64,000 bases of DNA from Bacillaceae bacterium S4-13-56. Its GTDB lineage: Bacteria; Bacillota; Bacilli; Bacillales; JAWJLM01. The DNA lies in NCBI GenBank assembly GCA_040191315.1, contig JAWJLM010000001.1, forward strand, positions 1-64,000, read 5' to 3'. The notes below the pieces were generated by a model that was not told the DNA's origin, made no database searches, and saw only the letters and a list, made by a program, of their open reading frames with translations. This document shows, piece by piece, positions 1-9,228 of the stretch (positions are counted from its first letter, which is position 1; the number at the start of each line of letters is the position of its first letter). The position numbers were made by a program, and so were the translations under genes.

Positions 1-2
1 AC

Positions 3-119
3 GAATTTTGTTATCGATTCAATCGACGTAAATTTGATGGTGAGTGGTTCAGTCGCTTACTAAAGTTGTGTGCATCTTCAAGCGCTATTACTTATTCTGA
101 GCTAGTGGATAATCATTAA
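3..119 (+). CDS. IS1595-type transposase, 3' end only (partial)
   Basis: The reading frame is open from the left window edge to a TAA at 117-119 and gives the last 38 residues of a protein. It contains EFCYRFNRRKFDGEWFSRLL, which I recognise as the conserved C-terminal end of IS1595 (ISXO2-like) transposases, where a D/E-F-x-Y-R-F-N-R-R motif closes the catalytic domain. The rest of the element lies outside the window, so I cannot say whether it is intact. It occupies the position next to ylbG where ylbF is often found in Bacillus. The family call rests on one motif from memory. Confidence 0.6.
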   Translation, partial: EFCYRFNRRKFDGEWFSRLLKLCASSSAITYSELVDNH

Positions 120-139
120 ACTAAATTGAATGTCTATCA

Positions 140-169
140 CAAAGGGCTCGCTATTTAGCGAGCCCTTTG
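140..169 (+). terminator. Perfect 13-bp hairpin after the transposase
   Basis: The arms at 140-152 and 157-169 are perfectly complementary around a 4-nt loop (ATTT). The T tract behind it is weak. It lies between the transposase stop and the ylbG promoter, so it probably ends upstream transcription. Being symmetrical, it could act in both directions. Confidence 0.6.
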
Positions 170-173
170 TAAA

Positions 174-202
174 TTGACAATTCAAGCAATTTTGCCTACA
201 CT
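174..202 (+). promoter_or_regulatory. Sigma-A type promoter for ylbG
   Basis: A perfect TTGACA (-35, 174-179) is followed by a 17-nt spacer and TACACT (-10, 197-202). It lies just upstream of ylbG and downstream of the hairpin at 140-169. Confidence 0.6.
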
Positions 203-255
203 AAAAACTGTATATGCTATTTAGAACGTTTACATAACATGGGGAGGGCGGAGTA

Positions 256-525
256 ATGGAACGCCAAGGAATTATCGTATGGTTTCAGCATATGAAAAAC
301 GTGCGCCAATTTAAAAGGTTTGGACATCTATTATATGTTTCCAAGGAAATGAAGTATGCTGTTATTTATGTTAATCAAGATCAAGTGGAACAAGTTAGTG
401 AAAAACTGAATCGTCTTCCCTTTGTTTCAAAGGTGGAGTTATCTTATAAACCGTTTATTAAGACGGTCTTTGAAAGCAAAAAAAATGACAAGGAAAAAGA
501 ATACGAGTTTAAGTATGGATTATAG
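256..525 (+). CDS. ylbG: YlbG family protein (DUF2129)
   Basis: An 89-residue cytoplasmic protein with the N-terminal pattern of the Firmicutes YlbG/DUF2129 family (short QGIIVWFQHMKNVRQFKRFG segment). The family has no established biochemical function. The ATG at 256 follows a GGGGAGGG ribosome-binding site at 241-248. In Bacillus this gene precedes rsmD and coaD, as here, although 463 bases separate it from rsmD in this genome. A sigma-A promoter lies at 174-202. The family call is firm and the role is unknown. Confidence 0.85.
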   Translation: MERQGIIVWFQHMKNVRQFKRFGHLLYVSKEMKYAVIYVNQDQVEQVSEKLNRLPFVSKVELSYKPFIKTVFESKKNDKEKEYEFKYGL

Positions 526-988
526 TTTGTTAGAAACTTGGCTTATCAGTAAAGGGATTCTTGAAAGCGTATTTTGCTTTTTTTGAAGCCCTTATACTCT
601 TGAGTGCAAGTTCTAAGTTCTAATGTACTATCAAACGAACACAGTTATAATGATAGCAATAAAGTGCAAACCCCCTTAGTCAATAGGGTGTGGAGCTAGA
701 CAATTCTCTAACAACTTATAACTGATACTATAAAAAAAGCCTGCAGAGTGGCGTACACTCTGCAGGTTCCTTTTTGCCCCTACTATATAGAAGCAAGAAG
801 GCAAAGGGAGAGGAGAAACCGGAGGAAGAACTTATGGGGAAACGTAAGTCTTCTCCGTCTTCTTGGAACAACTGTTTAGCTGTCCCTATGAAATATTATG
901 GACAGTATTCCATGTTTTATACTTCACTTTTTCTTTTCTTGAATTTTTGTGATAGGATATTACAGAGAATCTGTTCAGGAGGAAAATC
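526..988. other. 463-bp gap between ylbG and rsmD
   Basis: I see no convincing gene here. The gap contains the strong hairpin at 740-775. A TTG-initiated 72-codon frame (774-992) begins inside that hairpin's T tract and has no recognisable family, so I do not call it. The ribosome-binding site of rsmD (AGGAGG, 977-982) closes the gap. Confidence 0.6.
740..775 (+). terminator. Rho-independent terminator upstream of rsmD
   Basis: Perfect 11-bp arms (740-750 and 756-766) flank a 5-nt loop. A T-rich tail (TTCCTTTTT) follows and an A7 run precedes it, so it may work in both directions. It would end ylbG transcription. Confidence 0.8.
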
Positions 989-2034
<1,046 letters not shown>

Positions 2035-2036
<2 letters not shown>

Positions 2037-2063
2037 AAAATCGCCAACTGGCGATTTTTTATT
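2035..2063 (+). terminator. Terminator after coaD
   Basis: An inverted repeat (2035-2046 and 2049-2060) forms an 11-bp stem with a tight loop and ends in T6. It overlaps the coaD stop codon. Confidence 0.9.
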
Positions 2064-2150
2064 GTATCAGCTATAACTTAGGGCAGTTGATAGTATAAAA
2101 AACTAAGGCTTTCTCCATTAAGACTTGGCGGTAAACCAAGTTTTTCAAAA

Positions 2151-2307
2151 AATAAAGTATGAAATTTGTCTAGCTCCAGTGAAAAAGCTTCATCGAGTAA
2201 TCTTCGAAGTTTTTGCCCCAAGTAATCGCACAAAGGAAAGCTACATAGAGGTACTTCGCAGAAACAAGTGCTTTTTCTTGTTTCGAAAGGCGCTTGCGCT
2301 TTTCTTA
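2151..2307 (+). repeat. Dispersed intergenic repeat family 1, copy A
   Basis: A 157-bp element that begins with AAAGTATgAAATTTGTCTAGC and ends with GGCGCTTGCGCTTTTCTTA. The same ends and internal blocks recur at 5771-5902 and, more diverged, at 8156-8345 and 41962-42254. Shared blocks include ATCGAGTAAT, CACAAAGGAAAGCTACATAGAG and CTTCGCAGAAACAAG. It lies between convergent coaD and ylbJ. The 66-codon frame through it is not a gene. Confidence 0.8.
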
Positions 2308-2348
2308 GGAGTATTTCAACTTTAAAATAATGTAAGGTTCTAATCTTT

Positions 2349-3551
2349 TTAAGATATCCAGCGCTTCAATTGTATAAAAATTGCTAAGGTTAAGGCAATT
2401 AAAGTAATGAAAGGTCCCCAAGAACTAATCAAGTGTAGCCAATCAATAGATCTGTCCCCAAATGACATTTGAACCGCAATCTCATCTGATGAAATGGCTT
2501 GTCGATTTACATATAAAGGAACAAAAAGTAGTACCGATAAGACACTTGCAAAAAAACCGTGAATCAACCTTCCGATGAAGTAAGGTTTAAAACGAATATC
2601 GGTCTCTCCTAGTATACTTGCCACTTGAGCTTGAACAGACAAACCATTGAAACCTAAAATGAAACTTACAACAATAATTTGCTCTAGAATCGATACATTT
2701 TGTGCTAGTGAAATCATCTGAGAACCAAGAGTAATCTCAAAGATACCAGAAATAAAAGGAATGGAAAGGTCATGTGGTAGCCCAATTAAATCCATCAATA
2801 CATTCAACATTTCTGCAATAAATGGGGTGATATTAACTAAAAAAAGCAGTTTATTGAATACAGAAAACATGATGATAAATCCACCGATCATAAGCAAAGT
2901 ATGTACAGAGCTGAGAACAGCATCCCCTAAGATTTTCCCAAAACCTCTCTTCTCTTCTTTTTGGGTATCATACATCGCCAACAGAGCTCGCTTCAATGAA
3001 AAATGTGAAGATTTATTGTTTTGATCATTGTTTTCTTCTTTACGACCATAAAACCTCATAAAAAAACCAACAAAGGCATTAGCACCATAATGGCTTACTG
3101 CTAGAAGTAGGCCTAGTTTTGGATCATGGAAAAAGCCGACTGAAACAGCGCCAAAAATAAAAAGCGGATTAGATGCATTAGTAAAGGATACAAGCCTTTC
3201 TGCTTCAATTCTGGAGATCTGCTCCTCCTGTCTTAATCGAGCTGTGATTTTTGCCCCAGAAGGATAGCCACTAGCCATTCCCATGGCCCAGACAAAGCCT
3301 CCAACACCCGATACTCTAAAAACGGGTCGCATCAATGGTTCAAACAAAATTCCAATAAATTTTACAACTCCAAATCCGATAAGAAGCTCTGCTGTAATAA
3401 AAAATGGAAGTAAAGAAGGGAATACGATCTCCCACCACATGTCTAATCCTCTTAAGGATGCTTCCAAAGACTGATCGGGGTAAATAATCAAGCAAACAGC
3501 CAGCGATAAAATTAAAAATGATGATGTATAAACTTTTATGTGACTTTTCAT
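2349..3551 (-). CDS. ylbJ: Sporulation integral membrane protein YlbJ
   Basis: A 400-residue polytopic membrane protein on the minus strand. It opens with a hydrophobic segment (about residues 10-26) and contains nucleoside-transporter 'gate'-type stretches (PSLLPFF near residue 46 and ASGYPSGAK near 94) typical of the YlbJ/SpoVV family. In B. subtilis YlbJ is made in the mother cell under sigma-E and is needed for dipicolinic-acid movement into the forespore and for heat resistance. It stands alone, convergent with coaD and divergent from ylbK. Promoter elements were not assigned with confidence. Confidence 0.9.
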   Translation of the reverse strand: MKSHIKVYTSSFLILSLAVCLIIYPDQSLEASLRGLDMWWEIVFPSLLPFFITAELLIGFGVVKFIGILFEPLMRPVFRVSGVGGFVWAMGMASGYPSGAKITARLRQEEQISRIEAERLVSFTNASNPLFIFGAVSVGFFHDPKLGLLLAVSHYGANAFVGFFMRFYGRKEENNDQNNKSSHFSLKRALLAMYDTQKEEKRGFGKILGDAVLSSVHTLLMIGGFIIMFSVFNKLLFLVNITPFIAEMLNVLMDLIGLPHDLSIPFISGIFEITLGSQMISLAQNVSILEQIIVVSFILGFNGLSVQAQVASILGETDIRFKPYFIGRLIHGFFASVLSVLLFVPLYVNRQAISSDEIAVQMSFGDRSIDWLHLISSWGPFITLIALTLAIFIQLKRWIS

Positions 3552-3730
3552 TCAAAGTGCCTCCGTTCCTTGCTTGGTCGCTATTTCTGTACTTATAGGA
3601 ACAAAAAATGTAGAATAATCTTATCCCATTAGCAGAGACGCAGTGGCATGTCCCTTCTAACAATATACGCACATTAATCCTTGAGTTATGCCATAAAATA
3701 GAAAAAAGGGAGTTAAAGGGGGGGGGAGTT

Positions 3731-4519
3731 GTGCGAGATATTAAAATAGGTCTTGCACTAGGATCAGGTGGTGCTAGGGGATTTTCTCATTTAGGGGTTT
3801 TGCGGGTCTTTCATGAGGAAAATATAAAAGTAGATTATATTGCTGGAAGTAGCATGGGTGCTTTGGTGGGTTCTTTGTATGCTGCTGGACAATCTATTGA
3901 GGATATGTACCAGTTAGCTTATACATTTAAAAGAAAGTATTATTTAGACCTAACAGTCCCTAAAATGGGATTTATTCAAGGGAATCGAATTCTTGAATAT
4001 ATAAGGTTGTTTACATATGGTAAAAGTTTTGATCAATTACCTGTTCCTTTGTCAGTAATTGCAGCTGACTTATATACAGGGAATAAGGTTGTTTTTAATA
4101 AAGGTTCAGTTGCAGAGGCTGTTCGAGCGAGTGTTTCTATTCCAGGCGTTTTTGTACCAGTTCCTTATGGTGATCAATTGTTAATCGATGGAGGAGTCAT
4201 CGATCGAGTTCCTGTTTCCGTAGTGAAAGAGATGGGAGCGGATATCGTAATAGGAGTTGACTGTGCCCACTTCAAAGATAATCATGATGTTCATTCTATT
4301 TATGATGTTATTATGCAGAGTATTGATATCATGCAGGATGAACTTGTAAAAGACGTTAAAGTTAATGCTGACGTTTTATTATTGCCATCTGTTGAACAAT
4401 ACAGCTCAAGATCATTTACAAACATTAGAGAAATTGTTGAAGAAGGAGAGCGAGAAGCCAGAAGGAAACTCCCAGAAATTAAGAGAATGATCGAGAAGTG
4501 GAAGGATGACCAAAGGTGA
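3731..4519 (+). CDS. ylbK: Patatin-like phospholipase family protein YlbK
   Basis: A 262-residue alpha/beta protein with all patatin/RssA hallmarks: the glycine-rich oxyanion loop GSGGARG (11-17), the nucleophile elbow GSSMG with Ser41, and a DGG motif (LIDGGVIDRVPV, around residue 155) supplying the catalytic Asp. This predicts a serine lipid acyl hydrolase. The physiological substrate is unknown. The GTG start at 3731 follows a G-rich site (about 3716-3728). Its last four bases overlap ylbL, so the two genes are co-transcribed. Confidence 0.9.
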   Translation: MRDIKIGLALGSGGARGFSHLGVLRVFHEENIKVDYIAGSSMGALVGSLYAAGQSIEDMYQLAYTFKRKYYLDLTVPKMGFIQGNRILEYIRLFTYGKSFDQLPVPLSVIAADLYTGNKVVFNKGSVAEAVRASVSIPGVFVPVPYGDQLLIDGGVIDRVPVSVVKEMGADIVIGVDCAHFKDNHDVHSIYDVIMQSIDIMQDELVKDVKVNADVLLLPSVEQYSSRSFTNIREIVEEGEREARRKLPEIKRMIEKWKDDQR

Positions 4520-5538
4520 TGTCTAACAAACGATATATGGCGGTTCTCATAATAGTTTTTTTAATATCCTTATTTGTAGGAAGCTATAGGCTTCCATATT
4601 ATGTTTATAAACCAGGATCTGCTGATGCACTAGATCCAATGGTAACGGTTCAAGATGCTTTTAATAGCGAAGGAGATATGCATTTAGTAACGGTAAGGGG
4701 AGGGCAAGCAACTCCTCTTCAATTGTTACTAGCTTATATCCAACCGTTTTATGATATTTATCCTATTGAAGAAATTCGACCTGAAGGTGTTACAGAGCAA
4801 GAATACATGAATGGACAGCTCCACATGATGGAGACTAGTCAAGAGGCATCTATAGTAGTTGCTTATGAAGCTGCAAATAAAGAAATTTCAATTGAATATA
4901 TGGGAGTCTATGTCATGAGTATACTAGATGGTATGCCTGCAGGAGAATTCCTCGAAATTGGGGACCGAATCATTCAGGTAGATGATATAAAAGTCGAAAA
5001 ATCAGATGATTTGATTGACTATGTCTCTACTTTTCGTGAGGGTGAGTCAGTGGCTATTTCCTTTACTAGAAGTGGTGAAACCAAACTAGTTAATATTCCT
5101 TTAGCCGAATTTCCTGAGAATCCTGAAAAGGTGGGAATCGGAATTTCGTTAGTTACAGATCGTGAAATAGTTGTTGATCCAGAGGTGGAGTTTAAGAGTG
5201 GTGACATTGGGGGACCTTCAGCAGGGTTGATGTTTTCTTTAGAAATCTATGATCAATTAACAGAAGAAGATATTACAAAGGGATATCAAATTGCTGGCAC
5301 AGGGGAAATCAACTATAATGGCGAAGTTGGCCGGATAGGCGGCATAGACAAGAAAGTTGTCGCGGCTGATAGCGAGGGAGTAGATGTCTTTTTCGCGCCA
5401 TATGAAGGTGGTGCAAAAGACTCTAATTATGAAGTAGCTAAAAAAGCAGCTGAAAAAATTGGAACAGACATGAAGATTGTTCCAGTAGATACCTTCCAAG
5501 AGGCGTTATCCTATCTGCAAAACTTGGACCCTAAGTAA
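4516..5538 (+). CDS. ylbL: SepM/YlbL-type PDZ-Lon serine protease
   Basis: A 340-residue membrane-anchored protease. The N-terminal transmembrane helix is at about residues 8-24, a PDZ domain follows (about 120-200), and the C-terminal third is a Lon (S16) protease domain. The catalytic Ser is in GGPSAGLMF (Ser235) and the catalytic Lys is in GGIDKKVVAA (279 or 280), the Ser-Lys dyad of the family. Streptococcal SepM trims a competence pheromone. In B. subtilis YlbL is implicated in degrading the SOS division inhibitor YneA. It overlaps ylbK by four bases. Confidence 0.9.
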   Translation: MMSNKRYMAVLIIVFLISLFVGSYRLPYYVYKPGSADALDPMVTVQDAFNSEGDMHLVTVRGGQATPLQLLLAYIQPFYDIYPIEEIRPEGVTEQEYMNGQLHMMETSQEASIVVAYEAANKEISIEYMGVYVMSILDGMPAGEFLEIGDRIIQVDDIKVEKSDDLIDYVSTFREGESVAISFTRSGETKLVNIPLAEFPENPEKVGIGISLVTDREIVVDPEVEFKSGDIGGPSAGLMFSLEIYDQLTEEDITKGYQIAGTGEINYNGEVGRIGGIDKKVVAADSEGVDVFFAPYEGGAKDSNYEVAKKAAEKIGTDMKIVPVDTFQEALSYLQNLDPK

Positions 5539-5539
5539 A

Positions 5540-5700
5540 GGGAAACTTCAATCAGTGTCCGTCCCCCTCGGATTGTAAGTGCTCAGGGGTATGATCTAAA
5601 TGCCTTTAAACTATACGGTCATTTATGGGCAGCAGTAACACCCTCACCTACTCTTCTCGTTTTAGTTAAGATTTAAGGTAGGGTATTACTGCCTGTTCAT
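5540..5700 (+). repeat. Dispersed intergenic repeat family 2, copy 1
   Basis: It begins GGAAACTTCAATCAGTG, continues with GTCC and GATTGTAAGTGCTCAGGGG, and ends with an AAGATTTAAGGTAGGGTATTA block. The same order of blocks recurs at 17751-17852, and in reverse orientation at 29540-29690 and (a fragment) 26450-26486. Together with family 1 copy B it fills the 394-bp gap between ylbL and tmcAL, where I see no gene. Confidence 0.65.
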
Positions 5701-5717
5701 TTAGACAAAATGAACCA

Positions 5718-5766
5718 AAAAAAGAGAGGGGTTTCTTGGAAAACGAGGAATCCTTTCTCATTTTTC
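5718..5766 (+). terminator. Probable terminator after ylbL
   Basis: An imperfect hairpin pairs GAGAGGGG (from 5724) with the CCTTTCTC ending at about 5759, plus an inner five-pair helix. An A7 run precedes it and T5 follows (ATTTTT). It lies between the two repeat elements downstream of ylbL. Confidence 0.55.
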
Positions 5767-5770
5767 GCAT

Positions 5771-5902
5771 GATAAAAGTATAAAATTTGTCTAGCCTCAG
5801 CGAAAAAGCATCATCGAGTAATCGCACAAAGGAAAGCTACATAGAGCTACTTCGCAGAAACAAGCGATTTTCTTGTTTCGAAGGGCGCTTGGGCTTTTCT
5901 TA
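5771..5902 (+). repeat. Dispersed intergenic repeat family 1, copy B
   Basis: 132 bp sharing both ends and most of the body with copy A (2151-2307). It lacks the insert between ATCGAGTAAT and CGCACAAAGG that copy A carries. The 3' end reads GGGCGCTTGGGCTTTTCTTA. It lies between ylbL and tmcAL, which converge. Confidence 0.8.
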
Positions 5903-5932
5903 TTAAGAGGTTTCTTTGAAAAACAATTTTTT

Positions 5933-7153
5933 CTACTTCATAACTTTCCCTAATCTTATTGGTGGTTGGTATTCTCTTTGTAATTGTTTTTGTTTCAGAG
6001 AGATTGGCAAAACACTAGTGTAAGCCGCTGTTGCCTTCTTTTCAATTTCAGCTATCCAATGGTCAGAATGATGAAGAGGGTGGATAACTGGGATTTCTAT
6101 TCGATCTTTGACATAACGAAGATATTTTTGACCAATATCATCCATTCCTAGTACTCGAACATAAGGAATCTTAGGAAGGGAGTATGCAACTTCATCTTTT
6201 TTTGTCCCAGTTAAAATGTGTGTAAACATACGTTGTAATCTAGTCCATGTATATCGCTTGGTTTTGAGTAGATTCACCCAATTTTCGAAGTTTTTTGAGG
6301 TGAGAGCTGTTTCTTTTAACCTAAATTCAATGCCCTCATCTACTCCTAAAAATTTTGATAACTCATCAGTTGATGAAGTTAATATCTTATAATGTAAAAG
6401 GGGAAAATAACCCTCCCATTCATGCCACCTGCCATACTCTTCATAGTAGGAAGTCAATGTTTGATAAGTTGTTTTAGGTATGGCTACTTTTGCTAGATTC
6501 GTTATTTCTTGGTGGGTAAATATCTCCTTTCTGATACTTGTGGCACTTGCAATTTTATCTGCTATAAAGGGGTCGTGGTAATGACTTTTTGTTCTTTGAA
6601 TAGTTAGTGGCTTCATATTATAAGAGTTATCCAAAATCTGTTTCACATAGCTATAACCCAAGATATTGTTAGGCTGTGTTAAGTCGATAGTTTGCTCGGA
6701 AATTCCAATTTGTGAGTATGCTTGCTTAGCTGCTTGAGGAAAGGAAAGTCCTTGTTGTATAAATTGAAGATGAAGTTCTTCAAATTCTGACTTTTTTTCT
6801 TTTTGTAAAGTATATGTATTTATAAAAGGGTCGATTGTTCCCTTTTCACTTCCAAAACATAGATAGTTTGTATCAAGGGCCTCTAACAGTTGAACGGCAC
6901 CTTCAGCAAAACGATCACTATTTTGAACAGCATAAACATAAGGAAGCTCGATAACAAGGTCAACTCCAGACTGTAGGGCAATCGAAGCCCGCTCCCATTT
7001 ATTAATAATGGCAGGTTCTCCTCTTTGCAGAAAATCCCCACTCATCACTGCTATGATACAGTCAGCATTAGTTACCCTTTTAGACTCATCTAAATGGTAC
7101 TGGTGACCATTGTGAAAAGGATTATATTCGACGATAAGGCCACATGAAATCAT
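5933..7153 (-). CDS. tmcAL: tRNA(Met) cytidine acetate ligase TmcAL (YlbM)
   Basis: A 406-residue nucleotidyltransferase-like enzyme on the minus strand. It forms N4-acetylcytidine at the wobble position of elongator tRNA-Met using acetate and ATP. The N-terminus carries the HxGH-type motif in VEYNPFHNGHQYH (residues 8-20), followed by IAVMSGDFLQRGEPAI, both diagnostic of the YlbM/TmcAL family. The length is typical (about 400). It is transcribed alone, convergent with ylbL and divergent from ylbN. Confidence 0.93.
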   Translation of the reverse strand: MISCGLIVEYNPFHNGHQYHLDESKRVTNADCIIAVMSGDFLQRGEPAIINKWERASIALQSGVDLVIELPYVYAVQNSDRFAEGAVQLLEALDTNYLCFGSEKGTIDPFINTYTLQKEKKSEFEELHLQFIQQGLSFPQAAKQAYSQIGISEQTIDLTQPNNILGYSYVKQILDNSYNMKPLTIQRTKSHYHDPFIADKIASATSIRKEIFTHQEITNLAKVAIPKTTYQTLTSYYEEYGRWHEWEGYFPLLHYKILTSSTDELSKFLGVDEGIEFRLKETALTSKNFENWVNLLKTKRYTWTRLQRMFTHILTGTKKDEVAYSLPKIPYVRVLGMDDIGQKYLRYVKDRIEIPVIHPLHHSDHWIAEIEKKATAAYTSVLPISLKQKQLQREYQPPIRLGKVMK

Positions 7154-7318
7154 TGTTTTTTCACTCCTCGTTCTCTCCTTGCCTATCTATTTTAGACTAT
7201 TATCGTAGTAAAATCTAGAATTCATCCTGTTGTGAGAATTTCATGTTTTGAAAAGGGAATGATATAATCAATAAATAGTGTCTATAAGAAGGAATATGAA
7301 TGGTGTCAAGAAAAGATA

Positions 7319-7347
7319 TTGACAAATAGGCTAATTCCTTTTACAAT
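7319..7347 (+). promoter_or_regulatory. Sigma-A promoter of ylbN-rpmF
   Basis: A perfect TTGACA (7319-7324), a 17-nt spacer and TACAAT (7342-7347) lie 26 bases before the ylbN start. A second possible extended -10 (TGATATAAT, ending at 7268) lies upstream. Confidence 0.8.
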
Positions 7348-7373
7348 AATTTTTGTTGCCTTGAGGTGATTAT

Positions 7374-7889
7374 ATGTTATTTCCGCTTCAAAAAATTAGA
7401 GCGGCCAATGGAAATTCAATTGAAATCAATGAAACCGTTGACTTGAGTGAAGTAAAAAAAGCAGATATGGATATAAGGGAGATCTCCCCGGTAAAAGTTA
7501 CTGGTACAGTAAATAAACGTGGGGATGAGATCACTTTTTTACTTCATATTGAAGGAAAGATGATCCTGCCCTGCTCTAGAACTTTAGTGGATGTCCCTTA
7601 TCCTTTTTCAAAGGATTTTGTTGAAGTTTTTTCTACTAGTCCTTACATTCAAGAAGGAAATGAAGAAGAAATTCATCCAGTTCGAGGAGAAGTCCTTGAC
7701 TTAAAGCCCTTTATCAAGGAAAATGTTTTATTGGAAGTTCCTTTGAAAGTTGTAGCAGATGATGCAGAGGAGCAGAATTCACCTAGGGAAGGGAAAGGCT
7801 GGGAATTTATAGAGGAAGAACAGTCCTCGCAAAAAATTGACCCACGCCTTGCAAAACTTCAAGGTTTTTTTGATGATGAAACGGAGTAA
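7374..7889 (+). CDS. ylbN: YceD/DUF177 family protein YlbN
   Basis: A 171-residue acidic cytoplasmic protein of the DUF177 family, recognised from its pattern and from the invariant linkage to rpmF. The middle carries a conserved CSRTL and YPF stretch, and the tail is rich in acidic residues with a DPRLAKL motif. Related proteins (bacterial YceD, plant DUF177 proteins) have been linked to 23S rRNA accumulation, but the mechanism is not settled. The GAGGTGAT site lies directly upstream of the ATG. rpmF follows after 48 bases in the same transcript. Confidence 0.85.
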   Translation: MLFPLQKIRAANGNSIEINETVDLSEVKKADMDIREISPVKVTGTVNKRGDEITFLLHIEGKMILPCSRTLVDVPYPFSKDFVEVFSTSPYIQEGNEEEIHPVRGEVLDLKPFIKENVLLEVPLKVVADDAEEQNSPREGKGWEFIEEEQSSQKIDPRLAKLQGFFDDETE

Positions 7890-7937
7890 GAAGATCCTTT
7901 AAATAGAGCCGGATCTACCGTGAAGGAGGTGTAACAC

Positions 7938-8111
7938 ATGGCAGTACCTTTTAGAAGAACGTCTAAGAAAGTAAAACGTCAACGTCGTACACATAAAAAA
8001 TTACAGTTACCAGGAATGGTTGCATGTGACAATTGCGGAGAATATACAAAGTCTCATCACGTGTGTAAGTCTTGTGGACATTACAATGGAAAGCAAGTAG
8101 TGGAACAATAA
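7938..8111 (+). CDS. rpmF: 50S ribosomal protein L32
   Basis: A 57-residue protein starting [20 protein letters not shown], the universal N-terminus of L32. Two CxxC pairs follow (CDNCG near residue 30 and CKSCG near 43), so this is the zinc-binding form of L32. The start has an excellent AAGGAGGTG site at 7922-7930. It is co-transcribed with ylbN from the promoter at 7319-7347 and ends in a strong terminator. Confidence 0.97.
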   Translation: MAVPFRRTSKKVKRQRRTHKKLQLPGMVACDNCGEYTKSHHVCKSCGHYNGKQVVEQ

Positions 8112-8117
8112 AAAGAC

Positions 8118-8155
8118 AAGGAGGATACTCGAGCTTTCGAGTATCCTCCTTTTTT
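8118..8155 (+). terminator. Terminator after rpmF
   Basis: A perfect 15-bp stem (8118-8132 with 8137-8151) has a 4-nt loop GCTT and is followed by a T run. The stem contains GGAGGATACTCGA. Confidence 0.95.
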
Positions 8156-8345
8156 AAAAGATTAAAAAAATCCGCCCTAGCTTCTGCGAAAAAACTTCAC
8201 CGAGTAATCCTCTCAATTTCGCGAGCTGTGTTTCCTTTACTCTGCGTGACCCACATCCTCGAAAATGTAAAGCTCATTGTAACAAGTGTCTCTCACCCCA
8301 TACGTCGAGAGTCAAGGGAGTTTGTTCTTTTGTTAGCAGATAGGA
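8156..8345 (+). repeat. Dispersed intergenic repeat family 1, copy C (diverged)
   Basis: The segment CTAGCTTCTGCGAAAAAACT followed by TCACCGAGTAATCC aligns with copy A. The remainder has diverged and lacks the terminal GCGCTTGCGC. It fills the gap between rpmF and the enoyl-CoA hydratase gene, and the 93-codon frame across it is not a gene. Confidence 0.5.
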
Positions 8346-8384
8346 AAGTATAATTTTCTTATCTTTATAAAGGAGATGCTGATA

Positions 8385-9161
8385 TTGTATAACACCATTA
8401 CTTATTCTACATATAAACAAGGGGGACTATTAATTTTAAATCGACCACATAACAGAAATGCCGTTTCCTTTGAAATGATTGAGGAACTCAAAATGTTATT
8501 GCAGGATCTAAAGAATGAACCCAATATTAATTATCTCATTTTAACAGGGGCAGGATCTAGTTCCTTCTGTTCGGGAGGGGACTTACATGAATTTCACCCC
8601 AACATAAAGAAAAATATTCTTCTTGAAAAACTTTCTGCCATGAAGGGAATTCTCTATGATTTGGCTACATTCCCAGTACCTACTATTGCCCTGCTTAATG
8701 GACATGCTCGAGGGGGAGGCTGTGAAATTGCATCTGCCTGTGATTATAGAGTGGCTCAAGTTGGAAAAACTTTTGGTTATGTTCAAGCTGATTTAGGAAT
8801 CTCAACTGGTTTTGGAGGAGGGAGTTTCCTATATAAGAGAATTTCCTCCAAACAAGCATTTGATTGGATTATGAAAGGAAAGATCTACACTTCTGAAGAA
8901 CTGCATAATGTTGGATGGATCGATTCATTATTTCGTGAAGAAGGAATAGGTCACTATTCGTCTATTCCGCTGATAAGAACTTTAGAAGAACGAAATCATT
9001 ATCAACTTATTCTTTGGAAAAAGCAATATATGAAAGAAATTGGGATTTTGAATGAAGATTTTTTAGAACAATTATCAAATGAAATACATGGTTGTACTCA
9101 ATTATGGGGAAACAAACGCCATAAGGAGGCAATAGATTTGTTTTTTCGCCGGAAAAAGTAG
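8385..9161 (+). CDS. Enoyl-CoA hydratase/isomerase family protein
   Basis: A 258-residue crotonase-fold protein. LILNRPHNRNAVSFEMIEEL near the N-terminus, the oxyanion-hole segments (SGGDLHEF near residue 65 and GHARGGGCEIA near 110) and the length of about 260 fit the family. Specificity cannot be read, because enoyl-CoA hydratases, isomerases and other crotonases share these motifs. AAGGAG at 8370-8375 touches an upstream in-frame ATG at 8376, so the TTG at 8385, nine bases downstream, is the better start. Several Bacillus genomes carry such a gene between rpmF and gerR. Confidence 0.85.
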   Translation: MYNTITYSTYKQGGLLILNRPHNRNAVSFEMIEELKMLLQDLKNEPNINYLILTGAGSSSFCSGGDLHEFHPNIKKNILLEKLSAMKGILYDLATFPVPTIALLNGHARGGGCEIASACDYRVAQVGKTFGYVQADLGISTGFGGGSFLYKRISSKQAFDWIMKGKIYTSEELHNVGWIDSLFREEGIGHYSSIPLIRTLEERNHYQLILWKKQYMKEIGILNEDFLEQLSNEIHGCTQLWGNKRHKEAIDLFFRRKK

Positions 9162-9228
9162 GAGTCTTTCGATTCTATCAACCCTATGAATTGCATAAAT
9201 TGTTAGTAAAATGAATAGGAGGGATCGA

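Noticed and set aside
2125-2325. 66-codon frame
   Set aside because: It lies entirely in repeat family 1 copy A. The other copies do not keep the frame.
8072-8353. 93-codon frame overlapping the rpmF end
   Set aside because: It runs through the rpmF terminator and repeat copy C, so it is a shadow of non-coding sequence.
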